Shown: positions 18,778 through 24,297 of the stretch, in pieces
Position numbering within the stretch: the first letter of the stretch is position 1
How the letters are laid out: every line of letters begins with the position of its first letter
Notes under the pieces: generated by a model
What the model was told of the DNA's origin: nothing
The model's input: the letters and a program-made list of their open reading frames with translations, nothing else
Databases searched by the model: none
Position numbers and translations under genes: made by a program
From: Thiopseudomonas alkaliphila
GTDB taxonomy: Bacteria > Pseudomonadota > Gammaproteobacteria > Pseudomonadales > Pseudomonadaceae
Length of the DNA stretch: 64,000 nt
Reading direction: 5' to 3'
Assembly: GCF_001267175.1 (NCBI RefSeq)
Contig: NZ_CP012358.1
Span: 1,156,501 to 1,220,500 of the forward strand

Positions 18778-19575
18778 TCAGTACTCCTTACTTTTCGAGC
18801 GATTCACTGGCTCTTGCAACCCTTTGTACAGATGCTCATGCGCTGCTCGCTCGATTGCCTCACGGTCTGCATCCGCCTGCATTTTTGCGCCCACGGCTGT
18901 TTGCTGGGCAAGTAAAATGCCGCGAATTTGCAGGAGCTGGTTTGCCTGCTGGCTGGCAAGCTGATTAGCGAAGCCAAGGGCTTGCATCTGTCCTTCTGCA
19001 CTCTGCGCTGCACCCTGCAAACGCTGAAGCTGCCCGGCATCTTTCTGCAATGCTTCTTGCTGATTACGAACGGTTTTCAGCAAATCATCATTTGCCTTTT
19101 TTCTGCTCTCGCTCGCCAGCTGCCGATTTTCATTCATGGCGTTCCATTCTGCTTCTGTACAGCCGCCGCTGCCGTTGAAACACGGGCTGCTGCGGTAGTA
19201 AGCAACGTCCTGGAACTTGGCTAGATAGTTGTCAAGGCTGCCCAGTCGATTCTGGTAAAACGCTAAAGTGTTTTGAGCCTCGATCAGCTTGTTCATGGTC
19301 GCTTGCGCCTGGTCCCAGATATATGCAGCCGGGGCCATAGTGTTTTGCAGCATGTTTTCATACTGCTGCAGCTGCGTAGCGTATTGCTCAATCTGCTTTT
19401 GATACTGCTCAACTTGCTTCAACGTCTGTGCAACAGACTCAAAAGCAGTCACTGTTGTTTGAATAATGTTTGCAGCATCAATAGTTGGAATACCCGCATA
19501 AATTGGGGTAGTGATGCCAGTTGCGAGCGCAACGGCAAGTGCGGTTTTAGCCGCTAAAATACGAACACGATTCAT
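18778..19575 (-). CDS. trbJ: TrbJ, P-type mating-pair formation protein (VirB5-like)
   Basis: Exported protein of 265 residues. A signal peptide (ALAVALATGITTPIYAG) is followed by the TrbJ hallmark TVTAFESVAQTLKQVEQYQK and YATQLQQYENMLQNTMAPAAY, with long Gln-rich coiled-coil helices through the middle and C-terminus. In IncP plasmids TrbJ is needed for mating-pair formation and also works with TrbK in entry exclusion. It is the first gene of the trbJ-trbK-trbL run in the element. A KorB operator lies inside codons 6 to 10, so a helper plasmid's KorB could shut the operon down. Upstream is 172 bp with a 7-bp inverted repeat. Confidence 0.88.
   Translation of the reverse strand: MNRVRILAAKTALAVALATGITTPIYAGIPTIDAANIIQTTVTAFESVAQTLKQVEQYQKQIEQYATQLQQYENMLQNTMAPAAYIWDQAQATMNKLIEAQNTLAFYQNRLGSLDNYLAKFQDVAYYRSSPCFNGSGGCTEAEWNAMNENRQLASESRKKANDDLLKTVRNQQEALQKDAGQLQRLQGAAQSAEGQMQALGFANQLASQQANQLLQIRGILLAQQTAVGAKMQADADREAIERAAHEHLYKGLQEPVNRSKSKEY
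19546..19558. promoter_or_regulatory. KorB operator inside the trbJ 5' end
   Basis: TTTAGCCGCTAAA, an exact match to the IncP KorB operator TTTAGC(G/C)GCTAAA, with one further symmetric T/A pair outside. It lies in the first codons of trbJ, about 20 bp into the gene, where bound KorB could affect the operon promoter. Confidence 0.85.
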
Positions 19576-19651
19576 ACCGAGTACCTACAGTAAAGTAATT
19601 AGACTTGTTGGCTAATCTGCCCCACATCTGCTGTGGGTTGGGTCTTTACTG

Positions 19652-19674
19652 TGACAGTTCGCCTTTGACTGTCA
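19652..19674. promoter_or_regulatory. inverted repeat upstream of trbJ
   Basis: TGACAGT-N9-ACTGTCA in the 172-bp gap between fitB and trbJ, a candidate operator for the trbJKL promoter. A smaller repeat, CCCACA-N5-TGTGGG, lies at 19621-19637. No -10/-35 pair stands out. Confidence 0.4.
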
Positions 19675-19747
19675 TGGCACCCTGACCTTAGCGACACCGT
19701 TACGCCCGGCCTTATTTATTTAGCTTCGGTGTATGTACTGCTAGTTG

Positions 19748-20173
19748 TTACTCGCTCTCACTCCAAGGGTTAATCACTTTCAATCCCGCTGCTTCAAACG
19801 GGCTTGTATCTCTTGTTGCAACAATAAAACCGCCTTCGTGCGCTGTTGCTGCTATTACTGCATCTGCAGCTGCAATGCCGCTACCGGACTTTTTAGCAGT
19901 TGCAAGCACCTCTGCATAAGCTCTTGTGCATGACATATCAAACGACAACACACGCCCTGCAAACAACGGCAACAGCCTTTCTTCAATCCTTGAACTAAGC
20001 AGTTTTTTACGCTTGCCATCCGGCATCAGCGCAGCACCTGCGCGAATCTCCGCAACGGTCATTGCAGACAAATACAGCGTCTCAAGTGGCTGGTCATTCA
20101 GCCAGGCCAAAACACGCTCATCAGCCTTTGCCCGGAACTGTTCAGATAGAACATTTGTATCAAGCAAAATCAT
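19748..20173 (-). CDS. fitB: PIN-domain toxin (FitB/VapC type)
   Basis: Ribonuclease toxin of 141 residues. The four acidic residues of the PIN active site are visible: Asp5 (MILLDTN), Glu42 (TVAEIRAG), Asp104 (AAADAVIAATA) and Asp122 (VATRDTSPFEAAG). The C-terminal FEAAGLKVINPW closes the fold as in FitB. Its ATG overlaps the antitoxin stop by one base (TAATG). Together they would stabilise the element. FitB is the closest name by sequence style; VapC is the broader family. Confidence 0.92.
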   Translation of the reverse strand: MILLDTNVLSEQFRAKADERVLAWLNDQPLETLYLSAMTVAEIRAGAALMPDGKRKKLLSSRIEERLLPLFAGRVLSFDMSCTRAYAEVLATAKKSGSGIAAADAVIAATAHEGGFIVATRDTSPFEAAGLKVINPWSESE

Positions 20174-20424
20174 TAAAAACTCACAGCCCGTGCCGGTGAG
20201 TGGTCGCGTTCAAAACCTGCTGCTTCTTCATCAGTCAGTTTTACTTCACGCCCGATTTCGCCCAACAAATTGCCCAACTTGACGCGCCCTTCAGGTTTTA
20301 CTGCCTGCTCAAAAATGGCCAGCATTTCCGCCTGGAGTGATCTGCCGTGTTGTGCTGCTCGGACTCGAATCGCTCTGTGTACCTCTTCGGGAACGTCCCG
20401 AACTGTTACTGCTCGCACTCCCAT
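20173..20424 (-). CDS. fitA: FitA-type ribbon-helix-helix antitoxin
   Basis: Antitoxin of about 83 residues. The N-terminal VRAVTVRDVPEEVHRAIRVR is a ribbon-helix-helix DNA-binding domain, and the C-terminal part (EEAAGFERDHSPARAVSF) is the type that inserts into the PIN toxin's active site, as in FitAB. The ATG at 20424 is preferred over an upstream TTG because AGGAGG is eight bases before it. A strong promoter with inverted repeats lies just upstream, so autorepression by FitAB is likely. Confidence 0.88.
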   Translation of the reverse strand: MGVRAVTVRDVPEEVHRAIRVRAAQHGRSLQAEMLAIFEQAVKPEGRVKLGNLLGEIGREVKLTDEEAAGFERDHSPARAVSF

Positions 20425-20457
20425 AATCAAACCCTCCTAATGTAGTCTATGCTTTCA

Positions 20458-20486
20458 ATTATATGAAACGCTTTCAAAGGTAGCAA
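20458..20486 (-). promoter_or_regulatory. fitAB promoter with overlapping inverted repeats
   Basis: On the minus strand TTGCTA, 17-nt spacer, TATAAT. Inverted repeats overlap it: TTTCA-N6-TGAAA around the -10 and GAAA-CGC-TTTC in the spacer, fitting autoregulation by a ribbon-helix-helix antitoxin. The oriT begins about 20 bp away. Confidence 0.75.
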
Positions 20487-20507
20487 GCGCCTTTGTATTT
20501 TTGCCAG

Positions 20508-20632
20508 GCGGTAGCCGATAGCCTCGCAGAGCAGGATTCACGTTGAGCGCCGAAGGTGCGAATAAGTGTAAGTGAAGAGACCACCATGCTTGCATGGTGG
20601 GCCTACTTCACACATCCTGCCCGCTGCTCAGC
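20508..20632. other. IncP (RK2/RP4)-type origin of transfer, oriT
   Basis: The stretch closely follows the RK2 oriT as I know it: GATAGCCTCGCAGAGCAGGA, then GTTGAGCGCCG, AGGTGCGAATAAG, an AGTGAAGA arm, a large inverted repeat (CCACCATG/CATGGTGG with outer GTGAAG/CTTCAC), GTGGGCCTACTTCAC and CATCCTGCCCG. The conserved nic motif YATCCTGY is at 20613-20620, so the cut would fall between 20619 and 20620. In RK2 the inverted repeat is the TraJ site and TraI is the relaxase; neither gene is in this element. Confidence 0.92.
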
Positions 20633-20943
20633 TGTTGTTTCCTCGCAACCCCATTATTCAATCTCTCACTACCTTTGCACTTTTACCTTTCATTTGCCGT
20701 TGCCAAGGCTATAACAGCGTTATAACGCGCTCCAATGAGCACTAGCAGCGCTGTAGTAGTGGCCCAATAGCGCTGAAATAGCGCACTTATAGCGTTCTCG
20801 AGCTGATCAGAAAAATATGAAAAGAACGAGAAAAGCAAGGTTATACGCCAAGAAAAAATCCGTCATGGCCTGTCGCCTATCTGCTGGTGATTATCTGCAT
20901 GCCACCTCCCGCTCAGCCCAATTGCATTTTTCATACAGGCAGC

Positions 20944-20996
20944 CTATTGACACTTGAGGGGCATGGATCAGGCGCACTATTGACACTTGAGGGGCA
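20944..20996. repeat. two TrfA-type (RK2 oriV) iterons
   Basis: CTATTGACACTTGAGGGGCA occurs twice, at 20944-20963 and 20977-20996, 33 bp apart (about three helical turns) in the same orientation. TTGACACTTGAGGGGC is the TrfA-binding iteron core of the RK2 replication origin. Two iterons are fewer than in RK2 oriV. They lie between the oriT and the repC-like gene, in a 788-bp gene-free region. Confidence 0.88.
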
Positions 20997-21040
20997 CAGC
21001 ACTGCAGGCGACCTTGCGTCCCTTCTCTTGGCGTTCAACC

Positions 21041-21126
21041 ATCGGCCTATGGCCGATTGATAAAGCCCAAACGGGCTTTATCCATAAAAGGAGTGGTCAC
21101 TCGCATCCAGCGAGGGATAACTCCTT
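21041..21126. other. cluster of three hairpins beside the iterons
   Basis: Three consecutive perfect or near-perfect stems: ATCGGCC/GGCCGAT (21041-21057), GATAAAGCCC/GGGCTTTATC (21059-21082, loop AAAC) and a nested one with AAGGAGT/ACTCCTT outside CTCGC/GCGAG (21088-21126). They could be replication initiation or single-strand origin structures, or end the rep transcript. Confidence 0.6.
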
Positions 21127-21181
21127 CTGGATACCCTGAAGTATCCTGAATATACTGCTAAACCCTCAAAAAATCGGGCCG

Positions 21182-21234
21182 CTGTGACACGCCTTCGGGC
21201 CCCTGTGACACGCTATCGGGCCCCTGTGACACGC
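21182..21234. repeat. 21-bp direct repeats across the stop codon of the repC-like gene
   Basis: CTGTGACACGC begins at 21182, 21203 and 21224, giving a 21-bp period. The linking part is CTTCGGGCCC or TATCGGGCCC. The second copy contains the repC-like stop codon (21213-21215). Such helical-phase repeats are typical initiator-binding iterons. Confidence 0.8.
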
Positions 21235-21977
21235 TTTACCCTGTTCTCAACGTCTACTTCGATACCGACCTCAGCCAAACCGTTAGCATCCTCTCTTATC
21301 CGCCGCCGATAATTACGCAGGGTCATGCTATCGATTTTTTTACCACCTACAGCGCAAAGCAGTGTGTCCAGATGCCATCCACCAACTGGAACGCTTCTAT
21401 GCGTAAATACATGGCGAGCAACCGCTTGGCTGATTCCATGCTGCAGTCTGGCAATAGGCCCCGGCGAGTAATACAGAGACAAGTCCCTTTCCAGCAAGAT
21501 GACCAAGGCTACGCCCAGCCGCACACGCCATAAATTACGCTCACCACCGGTAAGAGGATCATGGCGAGACATGGGTGACGGAATAACGTGGTCTATCAAT
21601 CCTCCAATGATGCTGCTGCCAGACCGTTCCAGCTCCGGTGTTACAATTTCTACCGTAGCAGCCCGCAGATCAGCCAGTAGTTTCTGGATACGACCATGGC
21701 TGTACTGGTGATCAGATAGTGTTCGACGCAGTTTCGCTGGGTCAACTAGCAGCTCGATACCACCATCTGATATTTCTCGACGCCGTTCAGCTACATACAA
21801 CATGGACTCCACAACATCTGCGTGACGCTGGCCTAGCCTGCCAGTTACGCGGCATCTTCCAAATCCAGTCTCCATCCACTGGCCTGCTCGCTCTCGCGGG
21901 CGTTGGCTGGGCTGATAGATCATCAATCGGGCCTGCAATGCGGTACTGGTTGGAACAACCTGGTTACCAGTTGTCAT
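21213..21977 (-). CDS. plasmid-type replication initiator (RepC-like)
   Basis: Basic protein of 254 residues directly after a RepA helicase gene, overlapping it by 14 bp, in the place of repC in IncQ plasmids. Visible segments are RLGVALVILLERDLSLYYSP, ARLQHGISQAVARHVFTH, GGWHLDTLLCAVGG and a basic DNA-binding stretch MTLRNYRRRIREDANGLAE, consistent with a winged-helix initiator. It is not recognisably TrfA or RSF1010 RepC. The last codons lie inside a series of 21-bp repeats and end Arg-Val-Thr-Gly-Ala-Arg. Its own binding site may be those repeats or the nearby TrfA-type iterons. Confidence 0.75.
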   Translation of the reverse strand: MTTGNQVVPTSTALQARLMIYQPSQRPRERAGQWMETGFGRCRVTGRLGQRHADVVESMLYVAERRREISDGGIELLVDPAKLRRTLSDHQYSHGRIQKLLADLRAATVEIVTPELERSGSSIIGGLIDHVIPSPMSRHDPLTGGERNLWRVRLGVALVILLERDLSLYYSPGPIARLQHGISQAVARHVFTHRSVPVGGWHLDTLLCAVGGKKIDSMTLRNYRRRIREDANGLAEVGIEVDVENRVKRVTGAR

Positions 21978-22815
21978 TGCCGCTCCTCGCGACAGACTTT
22001 AGTTTCGCAGACGGTTGGTATCTCTGACGCTCAAGCACAGCTGGCTTGAGCACACCGCCTTCGTGGCGTCTAAGCCAGCATTCCTTAAAAGGTGCACCGT
22101 AATTTGCTTTGCTGACACCGTATCGGACGAAATACCCTCTCTGGCTATCTTCAACACCCCATGTCTCGGCTTCTGACTGGGTCATACCTGACAGATATGA
22201 CTGCCAGCGGATGTTATCTACCAGAACCGACGATCCCCGACTGGCCTGTTGCTGGTCGCCAGAGCCCGAGGCGGATGCACTTTTGTTGGCATGATGTAAA
22301 AACACAATAGCGCAGCCGGTCTCAGCGGCTATCGCCTCCATGCGTCCAACGACCTGGGACATCGCTCCACTGGCGTTTTCCTCTTCGATATGGAAACGCC
22401 TAAGGGTATCGAGGATCATCAAGCGACGACCCCTTGCAGAGCGTTTTAGAGCATCAAACCAGTTCGCAGCCAAGATATTGGGGCATTTTCCAATTAACGG
22501 CTCAATCAACAAGCCATCGGCCACGATCTGCCTTTGCTCGGTTGTTAGGTATGCACCAAGAGCATGCAGGCGATGGTGGATGGCTGTGGGCGGATCTTCG
22601 GCGGGCAAGTAAATCACCAAACCAGTAGGCAGTTCGCCTATACCCAATAGATCGGGGCCACCGGCAATCTGGGCTGCCAACTGCAAGGCAAGCATGGATT
22701 TACCCGCACCTCCTGGCGATACAATCGCACCTACAGTACCAGCCACCATATTTGGCAAAACGTAATCCAGGGGTGGCGGCTGCTCAGTAAAAGCAGCCAT
22801 AAGGTCAAGTGCCAT
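21964..22815 (-). CDS. repA: RepA hexameric replicative helicase, IncQ (RSF1010) type
   Basis: DNA helicase of 283 residues. PPPLDYVLPNMVAGTVGA, the Walker A loop SPGGAGKS (residues 33-40), VIYLPAEDPPTAIHHRLHAL, the Walker B segment RRLMILDTLRRFHIEEEN and QQQASRGSSVLVDNIRWQSY all match RSF1010 RepA closely as I remember it. The ATG at 22815 (MALDLMAAF) is chosen: it follows the alpA stop by one base, has GAGGGG upstream and gives the RSF1010 RepA length, whereas the longer frame would overlap alpA by 134 bp. IncQ primase/mobilization gene repB/mobA is missing. Confidence 0.93.
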   Translation of the reverse strand: MALDLMAAFTEQPPPLDYVLPNMVAGTVGAIVSPGGAGKSMLALQLAAQIAGGPDLLGIGELPTGLVIYLPAEDPPTAIHHRLHALGAYLTTEQRQIVADGLLIEPLIGKCPNILAANWFDALKRSARGRRLMILDTLRRFHIEEENASGAMSQVVGRMEAIAAETGCAIVFLHHANKSASASGSGDQQQASRGSSVLVDNIRWQSYLSGMTQSEAETWGVEDSQRGYFVRYGVSKANYGAPFKECWLRRHEGGVLKPAVLERQRYQPSAKLKSVARSGNDNW

Positions 22816-22816
22816 A

Positions 22817-23044
22817 TCAGCCCCTCGCATCGCCAGGGCGGGCTGCCTGGATACCTGACGACTTACGTGCATCAATCCACTCTTCGACTTCCGACAAATC
22901 CCATGCAACGTTTCTGGAAGTGAGCGCGATACGGCGTGGAAACTCTCCACGCTGCTCCAAGTTGTAGATGGTCCTCGACGAGAGCGGAATGATCTCTAGG
23001 AGCTTTTTTCTGTTGATGAGTGTTTTGCTAGTTATAGATTGCAT
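22817..23044 (-). CDS. AlpA-family helix-turn-helix regulator/excisionase
   Basis: DNA-binding protein of 75 residues. LINRKKLLEIIPLSSRTIYNL and the NVAWDLSEVEEWIDARK wing are the AlpA (MerR-like) fold found in phage P4-type elements and integrative islands, where such proteins act as excisionases or activators of the integrase. An AGGAGG ribosome site precedes the ATG. It is the first gene of alpA-repA-repC, so excision control and replication may be switched on together. It faces the HTH gene at 23134 across a 90-bp divergent region. Confidence 0.88.
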   Translation of the reverse strand: MQSITSKTLINRKKLLEIIPLSSRTIYNLEQRGEFPRRIALTSRNVAWDLSEVEEWIDARKSSGIQAARPGDARG

Positions 23045-23133
23045 GATCCGACCTCCTGTTGCTTACGGATGCCCTATCCTGCCTAGCAATTCATATAGAG
23101 ACAGCCTTATACTTACCCAAAAAGGTTGACACT

Positions 23134-24111
23134 ATGAAAAAAGAACAAACTATTACTATTTGTGAAGGATGCGACCCCAACATCTCAAAAGCCATCAAAC
23201 GCTTTCAGGGGCGTTGGCGCCCCTACTCCATCGCTTCCCGACGCTACCACATCAGACGGTTAATAAAAGAAATCATTGATCCTGCTGTAGCCAGCTACAT
23301 GAAAACTCTGCCAGCGCACTACTCAGGCTTCGTAGCTGGTGCCGGGACAGGAATAGCCTTCAGTGAGATTATCCGATTAGTCGGATTTGATTCGATGGTT
23401 CAACTGCAGCGACAGTTGCTACGCCAATTCATCAAGACAGAAGACAGGCAGGACTCAAGGGATCAACGCTTTGTTGCAACCATAGAAACACTAACCGGCC
23501 TGGTTTGGGACTGCGCATGCAAACGTCCTAAAAAATCTACTGTCAAAACAGGTGTCAATTTAAACGCGCAACGTCAGCATGGCTTTTGTGATCTATGTGG
23601 AGAACTGACCGAGTTCGCCAGCTTCATGGCAACGGCCGCTGATGATCAAATCAATGACGTAGAGCTGCAAGAACGCAAGAAACTCGAACTCAGCCATCAA
23701 TACTGTGCCGAGCACAAACCTATCCTGTCTGACGGCAGTCGGAACCCTGCCTATCGGCAAGCAAAGCGATCTCTCAAGCAATTCAACCTCGAGCTTGATC
23801 GGCTTAGTCGTCAGTGCGTAAAGCGCACCACCCCGCAAGCAGCCTCAGGCGACCCTCTGGTGGATCGTTATTTCCATCAGTACATCTTGGCTCAGACCTT
23901 ACAACCAGCCGACAAAGGAGAACTGCGCAACCAGGCGCGGCTAATGGTGGACCTGAAGCTATCAGATCGCAAAAAACAAATTCTGATACTTCAATGGGAT
24001 GGGCTCAATCAGTCGGAGATCGCTCGACAACTGGGCATCGAACGACAGACGGTGTCAAAGGCGCTGAAGTCGTTGGCCTCGATACCCTTGCTACTCCAAC
24101 TGAAAAGGTAA
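23134..24111 (+). CDS. putative regulator with C-terminal HTH and cysteine pairs
   Basis: I do not recognise the family. The protein has about 325 residues from the ATG at 23134 (AAAAGG upstream). A longer frame needs a TTG and is less likely. Visible features are ICEGCDP near the start, HGFCDLCGEL and HQYCAEHK in the middle, which together look like a small zinc site, and a C-terminal sigma-region-4/LuxR-like HTH (LNQSEIARQLGIERQTVSKAL). It is the only rightward gene of the element's right half, divergent from alpA. An exact KorB operator in a hairpin lies just behind it. A regulatory role is inference. Confidence 0.75.
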   Translation: MKKEQTITICEGCDPNISKAIKRFQGRWRPYSIASRRYHIRRLIKEIIDPAVASYMKTLPAHYSGFVAGAGTGIAFSEIIRLVGFDSMVQLQRQLLRQFIKTEDRQDSRDQRFVATIETLTGLVWDCACKRPKKSTVKTGVNLNAQRQHGFCDLCGELTEFASFMATAADDQINDVELQERKKLELSHQYCAEHKPILSDGSRNPAYRQAKRSLKQFNLELDRLSRQCVKRTTPQAASGDPLVDRYFHQYILAQTLQPADKGELRNQARLMVDLKLSDRKKQILILQWDGLNQSEIARQLGIERQTVSKALKSLASIPLLLQLKR

Positions 24112-24120
24112 AACACCAAG

Positions 24121-24145
24121 GGAAATTTTAGCGGCTAAAATTTCC
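24121..24145. promoter_or_regulatory. KorB operator within an 11-bp palindrome
   Basis: The palindrome GGAAATTTTAG-CGG-CTAAAATTTCC contains TTTAGCGGCTAAA at 24127-24139, an exact KorB operator. It lies between the ends of the convergent HTH and OLD-type nuclease genes. It could also act as a weak transcript-end hairpin, though no T-run follows. Confidence 0.8.
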
Positions 24146-24297
24146 TGACTCGGATTTAGCCCAAACTCTATCAGACAGAAAACAACCAAGGCAGATGTTC
24201 GATTTACTCATATACATTGAGTCGCAGCCACTCGGTTGATACTGAAAGGGCACGACCCAATGCAAAGTAACGATGCACGAAGAAATCCTTATCGATT

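Noticed and set aside
20690..20830. Repeated AGCGCT/TATAGCG words near the oriT as a partition or centromere site
   Set aside because: The spacing is irregular, the copies are inexact, and no parA/parB-type gene is present in the element.
21213..21977. Calling the initiator TrfA because of RK2-like iterons
   Set aside because: Its sequence does not resemble RK2 TrfA as I know it; position after repA argues for a RepC-type protein.
22815..22950. Longer N-terminus for RepA (328 residues)
   Set aside because: The extra 45 codons overlap alpA in another frame, while the ATG at 22815 gives the RSF1010 RepA length and start.
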